A stretch of DNA of 64,000 bases. Origin: Amborella trichopoda. Taxonomy: Eukaryota > Streptophyta > Magnoliopsida > Amborellales > Amborellaceae. Location: assembly GCF_000471905.2 (NCBI RefSeq), contig NW_006497560.1, forward strand, positions 798,362 to 862,361, read 5' to 3'. The position numbers and the translations under genes were made by a program. Under the pieces are notes generated by a model. It ran no database searches, was not told the DNA's origin, and saw only the letters and a program-made list of their open reading frames with translations. Position 1 is the first letter of the stretch, and the number at the start of each line of letters is the position of its first letter. Below, piece by piece: positions 12,491-23,908 of this stretch.

Positions 12491-14335
12491 TGAGAACGAG
12501 GCCCAGCCACACTCGTTTGACCAACAAGCGCCATGGTCTTCATTGTGCCAAATGTTCGAGGGATGACAACGTTTCGCTTCCACATCACCAAAATCTATAT
12601 CTCAAACGCCTACTTTTTTGTCGCCTTGTGTCCTGCCGCTCGAGTGTGACACAGCCGTTAAAGAGGGGCAACTGTGGACACCCCGATCTCGATTGAGAAA
12701 GCTATGAATGACCAAAATTTTCTAGGAAAGATATCCCCGAATTTGAACCACTCACACAGTCTTAACCCACCCGTAAAACTGACCTTCATAAACACCAATA
12801 TCACTCAAGCAGAGCTTAAGGCACTTAAGGAACAAAAACAAAGCAGACAAGGACTCAGGACTACCATGATGAGAACAACTCAAAAGCACAAAGTCTCGAC
12901 GCCACTTCCAATAGCGCCATAACAACTCCCTAATGCGGCACATAGCGACCCGGAAGAAACCAAAAATTGAGACAACCCGAATGGAGAGAGAAGTATCTGG
13001 CACCATTTCCAATGGCGTCGGTGCCCCTCACACCTGTGCCAGGCCTCAGACAATCAAAATTGGGAATCAGCCTAATGCACGGTACAAAATTTGTGCGTCA
13101 GATCGTATTGACATGTGTCAGGTCATACTTACATGTCAGATGTCAGTACGAAGGTTAGTTGTAGCCCTCGGAATCGTCGAAGAAACGTAACATCAACTGA
13201 CAATCGTACGAAGGAGCTAGAATGACAGTCTGACATCATCGCCACTCGAAAGGGTGTCAAAGGCCGTCAAAAATGCTTCGAAATTTGATTGGTCCAGCAA
13301 ATGTACAAAAAAACACCTAGAAGATGACACGTGGCAAATTTGGTGGTGAAGTGGCTATGATTGGCGCTGATACCATTGCCAGTGGTGTCAGACTTCTAAC
13401 ATCCCTCCTGCAATATTGTACGTCACATGATCAGAAGCATTTAATTTGGTTTACCACAAATAATGGTAATTAATGTTGATCTGGTGCCATTACTTATGGC
13501 ACTGATATATGTTCGAAAGGCAAAAAAAAATGAAGGGCCCAGATCGCACCAAAAACGATCCAATGGTAGCCCCAAACCCAATTTGCCTATAAAAAAGGAA
13601 CTTCACCTTGAGTTAAAAGGGAAGGGGGGGGGGGTTATTTCACACATTAAGCACATAAGCTCTGCAAAATTGATGCGTTAGAATCCGAGATTTATGATAT
13701 CAAGTACCCAAAACTAATCTATTTCAACCCAAGCTTTTATACTCTATCGCAAAGGCAATTCGGATAATTAGACCTTTCGAATTCCCTTCAACCTATTTTC
13801 ATTTGCCCCGTCTAAACCCGAAACACTGTGATTGACTGTGCAATAAATGACTCTGAATCGGTGCCGGCTCCATCCCCCTTTTGGTTCTCTTTATTATAAT
13901 TTATTACCCTTGTACTCTTGCTTTTCATGTTTATTTTAGCATTTATGAATAGTTTTAGTTTGGTTCTTGCATATTTATTAAGTCATGCTTCGTTGCATTT
14001 ATTGTTTCACTTGTTTAATGGTTGTTTTGCTTGGCTCTCTTATTTTGATTTCTATTTCTAAAACCCATTTACCAAATCTCTCCTTTTTTATTAACTATTT
14101 CAAAATCTTCTTGTGAACTCCAAGGTTAAAGTCTAAGGGAAGCCGGCTTTGCTGGTGGTCTCAGAGGGATAAGGCCTTATAGTTCACTCTCGCTCGGAGC
14201 GTAATTTGACAAGACCTTTCTCTATCTACCTCTTTTGATTTGTTTGAACCCGAAACCAAGGTGGGGATCAAGTTTTCTGCCCACATTTTCGAGTATAAAC
14301 GCTGCCAAAATAGCTTCACCCCAAAATTAATATTA
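12491..14335. other. Non-coding repeat-derived region
   Basis: Contains four of the palindromic motif sites and a run of at least eight G near 13,627. A CTGTGGACACCCCGATC stretch near 12,672 resembles sequences often found in plant gypsy LTRs. No gene is recognised. Confidence 0.35.
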
Positions 14336-14369
14336 TACACTGGCATCTTGTATTATACAATTGACCATA

Positions 14370-14657
14370 TTAATCAAGGTTCGATTTTTTCTCTCGGCCA
14401 TACCATTTTGTTGAGGAAGTATATTGTAAGGAAGTTTGCCGAATTGTCACATTCTCACTACAAAATAGATTAAACTCATAGGATATATATTGTCCTCCTC
14501 TATCACTTTTAAAAATCTGAATTTTATTATTTAATTGGTTTTCAATTTCTAGTTTAAATTTCTTGAATTTGTCTAATGCTTCATTTTTATGGGTTATTAA
14601 ATAAGTGTAAGAACATCTAGAATAATCATCTACAAAAGTGATAAAATATTCACCCAC
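14370..14657 (-). pseudogene. Copia integrase core, fragment
   Basis: The frame reads YFITFVDDYSRCSYTYLI followed by IQIFKSDRGGQYIS. These hold the first two acidic residues of the integrase DDE triad (FVDD and KSDRGGQ). The third region, NGMAERKNRTL, is readable only after a frame change near 14,400. In an active element the integrase inserts the cDNA into the genome. This copy is truncated soon after. Confidence 0.85.
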
Positions 14658-14758
14658 TAAGACTTTTGGGTTTTAATTTACCACAAATATCAATGTGGAT
14701 AATTTCAAGTTTTACCCTTAGGAAATGATTTCCTTTGCATTTTTCCTTTTAAACAATT

Positions 14759-15313
14759 TCATATTTGAATTGTTTTTTCTAAATAAGGGATTATATTTTC
14801 TTTCACTAATCTAGTTAGTTTTTCATAACCAATGTGACCAAGCCTTCTATGCCATATATTGAAACATTCATCATAAGCAAACAACCCCTTCATTTTATTT
14901 TCAAGATCAACTTTGTACATATTATCAACCATTGTGGCTTTTACAACAAAAACACCCATTTTCTTAATAATCATTTTCTCATCATTTACATAGACATCAC
15001 CTCCACTCCTATTAATCCTAGAGAGAGAAAGTAAGTTTATCCTCATATCTGGGGTATAAAATACATCAGTAAGAGTCAAAGTGCCACCGGTTGGAAGTGG
15101 AAGTCTAATGGTGGCCTCTCCGAGAATTTTGATGCTAAACGAGTTGCTCATGTAAAAGTTTCCAGTAACATCACTCTTATCTTTAAAGTCTACCATACCA
15201 TTCTTGGTGATGCAAATGTGCCGAGAAGCTCCCAAGTCCACCCACCACTCATCAGAGGAACTCACCATCAAGGATTTTTTAACCACAGAGGTAGAATCCT
15301 TAGTACCACTCAC
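14759..15313 (-). pseudogene. Copia protease and gag-pre-integrase domain
   Basis: SDEWWVDLGASRHIC matches the copia aspartic protease start, normally WxxDSGATxHxx. Here the active-site Ser is Leu (DLGA), which should inactivate it. VFYTPDMRINLLSLSRI follows as usual for the family. The later stretch FNIWHRRLGHIGYEKLTRL is the zinc-binding-like pre-integrase domain. The 184-codon frame then ends, and the integrase block continues in another frame. Confidence 0.88.
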
Positions 15314-15324
15314 TTGTCTAGCAT

Positions 15325-16016
15325 CCTTTTTCTTAGATTCCCTACAATATTTGGCAATATAATTATTTATTACAATTATAACATTGCTTAAATTTCAAAG
15401 AAGTTTGTCCTTGAGGAGGATTATTTTTAGAATTTGCCTTCTCACTCTTGTTGGTCATTGCTAGATAAGCTTGGTTTCTATCCCTTTCATTCTCTCCCTA
15501 ACTTTATCATTTTTTTCTATCCTTAAGTGTCCTCTTAGATCATCTAAAGTATGGACAATCCCATTATGTTGTAAATTTTTCTTTAAATACTTCTATGAGT
15601 TAGGGAGATTTTCTTTAATCTTCATAAATTTGTTGATATTCACTTATGGGTTCATCAAATTTAGCTAGTTGGTTAGCTTTGATGCACATATCATCAAAAT
15701 ATTCAAGTACCGATTGATTTTCCTTCATCTTATACCTATTATATTTTTCATACAATTCATACTTAGCCACATAGTTATCATCGGTATGTCTTTTTTCAAT
15801 AGCAACCTACAAATCCTTAGTATTATCATAACATTCAAATACTAGATGTAGTCTATTTGTAAGGCAATTTAGAGCAACACCTCTACATGTGAAATCATCA
15901 TTTTTCCACTTAATAAACTTTTGCCTATCTCTAAGAGTTGTATCATCATCAGGTGCAGATGATTTTTCTTCATTATTCATATATAGTAGTTCCATAGTAC
16001 GTAGCAAGAAAAACAA
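15325..16016 (-). pseudogene. Copia gag relic (UBN2 type) with damaged zinc knuckle
   Basis: The first part reads KFIKWKNDDFTCRGVALNCL, the usual KWxxDDxxxRxxIxxxL start of the UBN2 gag domain. It continues, past a stop near 15,807, as YKMKENQSVLEYFDDM. The nucleocapsid knuckle reads CYNCNK then IAKYCRE, and the histidine-bearing loop between them is deleted with a frame shift (about 15,340-15,400). The frame then leads into the protease block. Confidence 0.75.
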
Positions 16017-17425
16017 TTTACTTTTTTAAATTGAAAAGTTGAAGTCGTCTATTATTTCTATCTTCACCAAATAAAAGAGAATAGTCTTTGTAGTTTCCAT
16101 TCAAAGTAACCAAAGCTTTAATATCAAATGTAAGGATGGATCTAGAGTAGCTACTAATATGGATTAATACAAAATTAGATTTGGATCAAAATACCTCTTT
16201 GAACATTACTTGAAAATATAATCAAATACTTCTCGTGTATATAATCCAATCACATAAAAAGTATAAGTATATATCTATAACTAATGGCTTTTCAAAACAT
16301 AAAATTAGAAGTCCAGTCTCTTATCTTTCATTTTACGTTTTGCCTTAATCACAACTCATAAGAAAATGAACCAATATAAAATATGAAATGAATTGACCAA
16401 TATGTTCTAATTAAGACTTGTAGAGAATAAGTAAATATACGTCTTTAGAACCTCAAAAGTGGTGTCAATACGTTATTTGGAATTCTATAGCATAAAGAGA
16501 TTAGTGTAATATAAAGAGAGAAAGTTAAAGATAATGGTACGTGAAATTAGACTTAAAAATAGCTTGTCTCATGGTGACGGTACTCCCTTGTGGTCAACAA
16601 ACTTTTGAAATTTGGAGAGAGAGAGGAATCGTGGGTTGTGAGAACATCATAGCTTTCTCTCTCAACCCATATCTCTTTTTAAGCTTCAAAATTCCAAGAG
16701 GTAAATTTTTGAAAAATGAGTTTTACATATTTCTTTTTAGCACTTGGTAAAAAAAAAACACATCCAAAAAACATTATAATAAGGCTAGGGGTATTTTGAT
16801 CATAAAAAAAGGTTTTTTAAAAAATAAATAATAGAGAAAAGAATATCACGCCAACATTATGATGCTCTCTACAACAAGTTACAATAAGATTTTTCAAAAG
16901 ACTATAGTTTTAAGTCATAATATTTTAAAATAATAAGATATTTTTCCTAAACAAAAATCCAACATCTTAGCGAGTAAAAGTGAGGGTAATAAGAAACCAC
17001 AATTCTAGAGATTAAGAACTTCTTAATGGGCAGGATTAAGTGAGAAAGAGGAGATTTTGTAGAGAGACAAAGACAGGAATAGTGGTGGAATATAAAAGAT
17101 CTATAAATAGGAGGGGAAGAGAGAGAAAGAGAGTGAGTAAAAAACATCCCAATCCGAGTGCTTCATTTAAAATGAGAGGGGCGGCCTTAGGTATTAAAAA
17201 AACATCTAAATCCGGGTGATATATATATTACATAACACATTAGAAATTTAGAATACAACATCTTAATCCTAGTGATTATTGTAAAATAAGGGTATTAAGC
17301 ATGTCGCTAAAACTTGATTGACGGATAAAGATCCACACCAACTCGCTAAATGTTTCCCAAGCACGATAACGTGAAGTGACGTAGTAGAGCCCCTTTAGCC
17401 CCTATACTTGCGGCCACTCCACCAT
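16017..17425. other. AT-rich intergenic region, nothing recognised
   Basis: No coding block, RNA gene or clear repeat end was seen. A short CT/GA-rich stretch lies near 17,040-17,150. Confidence 0.4.
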
Positions 17426-17585
17426 AAAAGGCCTCATTTTATCTTGAGGTGTGTACTATGCTCCCTCGGGAGCATTACAAAAGGCCTTATTTTATCTTGA
17501 GGGTGTGTACTATGCTCCCTCGGGAGCATTATAAAAGGCCTTATTTTAACTTGAGGGTACGTACTATGCTCCCTCGGGAGCATAT
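17426..17585 (+). repeat. Three tandem 53-54-bp units with an 18-bp palindrome
   Basis: Units start at 17,426, 17,479 and 17,533 with AAAAGGCCT. Each ends in ATGCTCCCTCGGGAGCAT (17,458-17,475, 17,512-17,529 and 17,566-17,583), an eight-base stem with a two-base centre. The stems are identical in all three units, while other positions differ. Confidence 0.85.
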
Positions 17586-18314
17586 TATACATTTACTCTC
17601 TCAGGCAAAACACAAATGAGTTTTTTTTTTATGTAAAAAAAAAAATTTAGTTTTTGAGTTCATAAATATTTGAATCACTCACTCTAAAAATTGGACAGTT
17701 CGGGTGCAATCTTGGGATGATATTTTTTTTATGCACTTGAAGATTGAGAGTTAATCTAGAGTTTTTTAATTTTTTTTTCTCTCGGCGTTTTCCGGATTTT
17801 AGAGATTCCATACCCAAGTAAGTTTTACTCAAGGGAATAAATAAATAGTATACACCCATGGGACTAGCAAACTTTTGGCTTTTATCTTTAAGGAGGACGA
17901 CGCTTGGGCATATTGTATGCGATTTTCCTTGTCATTAATAAGCGAAATTGCTCATTTTTGTTGAAGTGTTCTGACTAGGCGGCTTGCACGAGCTGGAGAG
18001 AATGAGGATTAGGTCGTCCCTTATATTTTATTAATTTATCTTTTTATTATTGTTCTTAGGTCGGGCTCAAATTCTGGCACTCAAAATTATAGAATGATTT
18101 TTATGCTATCGCAGGTGCATTGTCTCCATCCTCTCCTTTGGAATAAGGCCAAATCTTGGAGTAACTTTCGTACCTCAAATTTCAGATATATAATTTCAAC
18201 TTAACCACCAAGCTCAAACAAGTATAAATATTTTTAAAGGCACGCTGCACTATATGTATCTGAAAAAAATTTATGGGCTTGAATAGAGACTATCTAATAT
18301 TTGAAAGGATAGGT
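17586..18314. other. AT-rich intergenic region, nothing recognised
   Basis: Homopolymer A and T runs at 17,620-17,645 and 17,760-17,775. No gene or repeat boundary is visible. Confidence 0.4.
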
Positions 18315-18665
18315 CTTGTATAAGGTGCCCTATCACCTCTAAACTTTGCCGTAAGATGTAGTTCCAGTGTCGGAATTCTTACGATAACTTAAAAATTAAT
18401 GGTCAACCCTAATTGTTAAATTTAAAATTAGAAAATATTGTAGATCGAGCAGATCTATGAACATGTGAAATCTTGAAAAAGAGTTCCATATGACTTGTTA
18501 CAAGATACATAGTTTTAGGACATGAAATTCTTATCTTTCTTAATATCCATAAATCTCGAGACCGAGATGAGAGTGGAAGGTGTTTCAACTTCGGAACACT
18601 ATTTTCTATCATATTTTGAAGTGTGGCTTATTTCTATAGTATAAGATTGCAACTTTATACGAACT
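18315..18665 (-). mobile_element. MITE-like repeat family X, copy A (reverse orientation)
   Basis: Terminal stretches TATAAGGTGCCCTAT (left) and ATAAGATTGCAACTTTAT (right) resemble the ends of copies B and C. The core near 18,440-18,520, read in reverse, gives TTTTCAAGATTTCACATG and CATAGATCTGCTCGATCT, matching the core of copy B. No coding capacity; probably a non-autonomous DNA element. Confidence 0.55.
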
Positions 18666-19829
18666 TTCATATTTGAATAGGCAAAAGTACATGTCTAACA
18701 ACTAAGGATTGCATTAGGGTGTTCACACTATAGGGCATTTTATAATTGTACTCAACTAATTTTTGACACTTATATATCTTTGTCTTGTATACGAAGCATT
18801 TTTTTAATAAGAGTATTTTTTGTCATTAACAGAGGTATGACATCATAAATATATGATGTGGCGTTCCATGTGGTGATGTCATACCCCTCCTAATAACAAA
18901 AAATATTGTTACTAAAAAAATATTGTATTACAAAATAAAGGCATATAAATATCCAAACTTTGTTGAATACAATTATAAAATATTCTATAATGTGAGCACC
19001 CCAAGATAACCTAATAACTAATAGCATTATTTTTTAAATAATCATCTAATGATTTTATAGTGCAACCAAAAACTTTAGATAAAACAAAAGCTCCTTAACC
19101 AACCCTTAGAAATAGTAGATGCACAGCCTACAAGCTCCCGCAGGAGTACGCAATACAAGCTCTTGAAAATTGGGTTGCTGCAGGTCAACCGAGGACATGG
19201 ATTGAGGATGTAAATGGCGGGCCCACTCGTGCACGCATGATAATGATGTAAGGCCCACCCATGCCCATTCCCATTCCCCATTGGTTCATCCAATTTCCTG
19301 CGCTTTTTAACTTACTTACTTTGTTTCCCCTCGAATTGTCTCTCTTTCTAATAAATGCCACTCTCTTTTACCGACGCCCTCGGGACTATATCACACACTC
19401 CCTTGAGCAACTTGTAATAAGTTTTATGGAAAGTTGGAAACAAAGTTAAATCTCATCTTCAATTTTTGTAAGGGAAGTATTTTTGGGCATTGAAAATCCG
19501 CATGATAGCTCTAAAATCAATTTTCAAAAGTGATTGTAAATTTTGAATCTTAAGCACTTATTTTTAGGACGAAACAGCCCGTTCAGGCAGCCAACCAACC
19601 ATTCGGGACCCAATAAAGTCTATCTTTAGCCTCATAGGTAGAAGCTCCATTTCAAATTCAAAAAGGCGCAACAGGAGTTATGCTTATATATCTATCGGGG
19701 TTTGCTTACGTTACATTCGCAGGGAGACATGGTTTTAGTTAATTCAGTTTCAACCTGATCTGTGGGTCAAAAGAAGTAAATATTGAAATGAAATTTTCAT
19801 TCCACGTATTTGTTACAAAGATAATATTT
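18666..19829. other. Intergenic region, nothing recognised
   Basis: Contains near-inverted AT-rich segments around 18,790-18,930 (AATAAGAGTATTTTTTGT against TAACAAAAAATATTGTTA), perhaps another small MITE. No gene seen. Confidence 0.35.
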
Positions 19830-20380
19830 ATATAAGGATGCAACCTTATAATGTAGAACCACTTATGCCCTTTAAAAATCCATCAGAAAAGGTAGTTTTA
19901 ATGTTGAAAAACCATTTGATTGATCATCTCAACATCGAGATGTATGACTATAAAAAATAAAAAGCTTTTAAATATCAGAAATAGTGCATTTTACAACATA
20001 TTATCTGCACCGTCCATTTTCAAGATTTTCATATGTTTATAGATCTACCTGATTTTAACCATTTTTTAAATTTAAAATTTATAATTACATATAAAAATAG
20101 ATTTTGAGATAATCCTAATAACATTTTACATCAAAATTATATATCATAATAAAATTTGAAAGGCACACTACCTCTACACGTACGGAGGCGTCCGTATGCC
20201 AACTGCACCCTTGTTACAATATATACTATTTTTAAGACTTGAAATTCTAATATTTTTTACAACTACATGATCAAGGCCAAGATGATCGATCTAAAGATTT
20301 TCCGATACTAAAACTACAATTTTCGATGAGTTTTAGAAAACGTTTTATTTATTGTGATAGGGCTGCAACCTTATCAAAAC
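19830..20380 (+). mobile_element. MITE-like repeat family X, copy B
   Basis: Begins with TATAAGGATGCAACCTTAT and ends near GGGCTGCAACCTTATC. The core (19,985-20,090) has TTTTCAAGATTTTCATATG and ATAGATCTACCTGATTTT, shared with copy A (inverted) and copy C near 57.75 kb. Non-coding. Confidence 0.6.
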
Positions 20381-22625
20381 AATTTCCGATAAGAAATTAT
20401 GGGATCCGTCTGTTGAGGGCCCCCTGCAAAGCATAAGGGAAATTTGACTAGTTAAATAGTTGGACAGGGTGCAAGTAAGACACGGACGCGCAGGAGCACA
20501 TAACCTTTTGGCCTTTTTGGTCCAAATTTATATTCAGTGACCAAAAGTGCCCGTCGATTTTCCACACTGACCCTTCCCGGAAAGTGGGCTCAAGTGTTTG
20601 GAAGCGATGGCTCTCGAAGCCACAACTTCATAAATCAAATGCGCCACCCGTGAAAGGTATTCGGAGCTTTATTATCCGGGGAGGTGCTACACGGTTTTTA
20701 GGAGCCTCAACTTCCCTCCATGTTAAAAATCATGTTGAAAAGTGGATGTGGCAGCTTCCATGGAAGCTATGAGTTCTACTTTCTTGAGAAGGCACCACTT
20801 TGAAAGCCACACCCTCCCAAAGTCAAACACGTTCCAAGGGGAACTTTTCTAGGGGTCTTTGCACACTGGGTAACAATAATGATCAAATGAGTGGGTCTAC
20901 TGCCATGTCATTATTTTACACTTAATTTTTCATAAATCATAATTAATATATGACATTATTGTCAGCTTATTATTAATAATCTAATTGAAATAAGACAAAT
21001 GTTTGCTAAGAGGCCCAAGCACAAATAAATTTTAAAAATAAAGCCAAAGCACTATGGAGTCTTAAAAAGATGATGGCGTTTGTAACCTTCTATGAGACTT
21101 ATCCTTATTTTAAAAATTTTAAGTATTTATTCTATTCAACAATATCCCAAAGTACTTGGGTTCTCTAAGGGTTAAGCATGAATCATAATATTGAACATGA
21201 ATGTCAAACATTTCACCCTCCATATTGGAAATTACTTGTGAATTGGCCCAGGCGAATAAGTCATATATACATTTTCTTTGGGTAGTTCAATGGTGATAGA
21301 ATACCCTACCCATGGTAGGAATGACCCCCTAGTGGTGATAGAGATACCCTACCTAGGAATGACTTGCATAGACATTGAGATAGGGAAGCATTTGGTATCG
21401 ATATTTGAAGATTACTAGTGCTAATTATATATTTTCTATTGGTCAAGTATATATATATATATATATTTATTTTTTTGACAAGAGTAATAAATATTATTAG
21501 ATAAAAAAAACAGTTACAATTGTATAACAGCTAAAACGAAACACGTGAAATAACTAAAGAGTCGAGAAATGCCCCTTTCATCTCAAACATGAAAAGACAG
21601 TTGGGTTTCCTTTCAGCTATTCCTGATTATAGTTAACTTGGTTTCCTAAGGTGAAACCCTAAAAATCTTGAACTTTTGATCCCTTCATTTGAATTTGGTT
21701 GGTGCAACAAGGGGTCCAACCCTTAATTTTTTGTATGAAAAAAAATAATGAATTGGACCAAATTTGAATAATATAAATCAATGATTTTTTACTTAAATTG
21801 GTATGATAAGACAATATGAAAGTGAAAAGCTTGAAAAATGGAGAATTTTACTTAAATTGATATGATGAGGCAATATGAAAGTGAAAGCTTGAAAAATGGA
21901 GAAATACACTGAGATTTCGGATTCCCACCGGTTGTGAATCAAACCGGGCGATGGCCAATTTTTCAAACCCCGATTGGTACCTAAAAGGACTTGAGCCGCT
22001 TATTCTTTCTTGTTTATAGATATGCATTTGCTATACTCGGACATCCCCGACATACTTAGTAACAAAAACTAGATAGATTTGTAATTCAACCCAGAAGTTG
22101 TAATGCAATGCGGCGAGTCAAGGGATAAAAGCAAGCATCGTACGAAAGAAAAATCGATCATGTATGAATGAGCCACCTAATGTGGAAGGGTAAAGGTAAA
22201 GAGAGGTAGCGAGTGATTGAAATACAGTTTTTTTGCCGGATTCAAGTACTTTAGTAGTAGCTCCCAAAATGAGGAGATGCCATGTTTATCCACTCCATCA
22301 AATTCAATAAATTTCAATGGACCACAAATGTTGCTAGGGCTGGGAAAAGCTGATCACAATACGGTGTGAGTGTACTATGGTAACAACATTATCAAGTGAG
22401 AGAGTAAGGGCTGTCACTTGGTGTGACAGTAAAAAGGCTCGGATGGCCACAAGATCGCATGTTCAAGTATTAAGAGGAACCACTTCGTACATAAACCAAA
22501 AGTTAGAACTATTTTCAGCCCACCCCTCTCACGCTTAGGTAGACCAACACCGGGTTAGAGAATATTTTTTTTTTATATTAGGGATATTCTCAAAGGGTAT
22601 ATTTGTAATTTCACTAGCCACCAAC
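20381..22625. other. Intergenic region upstream of the EDR1-like gene
   Basis: No recognisable gene. Two local duplications are present: GGTGATAGAATACCCTACC near 21,290 is repeated about 45 bp later, and a ~59-bp unit (ACTTAAATTGRTATGAT... GCTTGAAAAATGGAGA) is tandemly duplicated at 21,787-21,904. A (TA)n stretch lies near 21,450. Confidence 0.45.
21787..21904 (+). repeat. Tandem duplication, two ~59-bp units
   Basis: TTTTACTTAAATTGGTATGA begins the first unit and a near copy begins the second. Both end GCTTGAAAAATGGAGA. The units differ at a few positions only. Confidence 0.8.
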
Positions 22626-22689
22626 TTGCCACTACCCAAATGCAGTTGTGCCCCACAGCGCGCGGGTTCGTTTAACTGGTTGCCCTTTG

Positions 22690-23425
22690 GTCCCACCCTT
22701 TCTCACTCTTCTCTCTCTACTCTCTCTGTCCCCGTCTCTATCTCTCTCACTGGCTTTCTCGCTTCTTTATTTCGGGCTGTGCGATCTCCTCTTTCCATGC
22801 CCTTTTTCTATTTCCATTATTTTATTCCATTCTATGACCTCCACCTTTTTTGCCGTTTGCACCTTCTCTCCCCTTTTCGGGAGCTCTTTTCCGGCCCCTT
22901 CGCAGTCAAAATAGTCCACTTATTTCTCTCTCTCTAGGGCTTTCTTCTTATGTGTGGTTTTTTCTCTTAATTCAGTAACTTTTGTTCCCAGTGAACAATC
23001 CAATCCCACTTGAACAATCCAATCCCAGTTGTTTTGGGGTGTTTATGGGCACGATTTCATCTGGGTTTTGCTTGAATGCTCGATTCTGTTATGGGTTTAC
23101 TGGTAATGCTTCTTGGGTATCATTTCGTAGTTGGGGGGATCCATTAAACCATGCTCTATGATATTGGTGAAGGTGGGCAGGACCCCCAAGGTGGGGATGG
23201 CCTCTGCTGGTTGAGTCTCTCTTTCTTCTTCGTTGTTGCGACATAGGCAAAGAGCTTGAATTTCCTCTTTCTTTCCCTGTTCATACAATACACAGTAAAG
23301 TGGTACTGTTATGTGTATTGGAGTGGTGGAGCTCTGGTTTCTGGTTTTTATGATCCCTTTTGAATTGGGTTTTGGGTGTATCACTGAAAAGTGGGCTCCC
23401 TGCTTCCTAATCTAAGGAATAAACC
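22690..23425 (+). promoter_or_regulatory. Probable 5' leader of the EDR1-like gene, CT-rich
   Basis: A strongly pyrimidine-rich tract (22,700-22,950) lies between AT-rich intergenic DNA and the start codon at 23,426, as is common for plant transcription start regions and leaders. An upstream open frame of 38 codons (23,045-23,161) would lie in the leader. The transcription start and any leader intron cannot be placed from sequence alone. Confidence 0.4.
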
Positions 23426-23908
23426 ATGAGAAACCTTCTCAAGAAGTTTCACAGAACACCCACTCAATCGGACGATTCGGATGTGCCCCTATCTTCTCAG
23501 TCCGAGCAGTTGCAGAAGCCACTCTCGGCTCTATCGGGTTGGTTGAGCTCGGTAACTCGCCATAGCCCACCGTCATCTTCGAGAAGTTCTAGGGATTCGA
23601 CCGATGCTCAAGCTAGTCCATCAAATACAAGGCACAGCCCGGGTTCATCATCGAGGGTTTCAAAGGAATTGGCGGATGTTCAACCAACCCCTTCCAGTAC
23701 TCGTGGCTGTGGTTTTGTGAAGGTGGATTCAGACTGTGTAAGCACAAGCGATCCAGCTATGGAGGAGGAGTACCAGATACAGATTGCCTTGGCATTGAGT
23801 GCTAATGAGGATCCAGAGGCTGCTCAGATTGAGGCGGTAAAGCAGATCAGTCTGGGTTCTTGTGCCATTCAAAGCACCTCTGCTGAAGTTGTTGCTTATA
23901 GATACTGG
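23426..23908 (+). CDS. EDR1-like gene, coding exon 1
   Basis: Codes residues 1-161. The ATG opens [14 protein letters not shown], a start typical of EDR1/SIS8-like proteins, then a Ser/Pro-rich linker and the start of the EDR1 domain ([29 protein letters not shown]). The donor follows TACTGG (GTTGGTT) in phase 0, after YRYW. Reading through the donor would add nine residues and stop. Confidence 0.92.

Larger units (their letters stand above)
6491..13505. repeat. Dispersed palindromic GGCGCC / ATGGCGTCA motif, eight or more sites
   Basis: A 25-45 bp motif of the form TGGYGCC-n-CCACT-n-AATGGYGYCA recurs at about 6491-6565 (two overlapping variants), 7284-7315, 7565-7610, 8525-8555, 12,897-12,920, 12,997-13,042, 13,361-13,392 and 13,481-13,505. 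Its halves are roughly inverted (TGGCGCC against GGCGTCA or GGTGCCA). Most of the surrounding sequence is unrelated between sites, so this is not ordinary duplication of a long unit. Function is unknown. Confidence 0.55.
14340..16016 (-). mobile_element. Ty1/copia retrotransposon relic (gag - protease - integrase)
   Basis: Three coding blocks lie in copia order on the minus strand: a UBN2-type gag, a retropepsin joined to a gag-pre-integrase domain, and an integrase core. Reverse transcriptase and RNase H are absent, because the homology stops inside the integrase near 14,340. Stops and frame changes occur in every block, so the copy is dead. No LTRs were identified. Confidence 0.85.
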
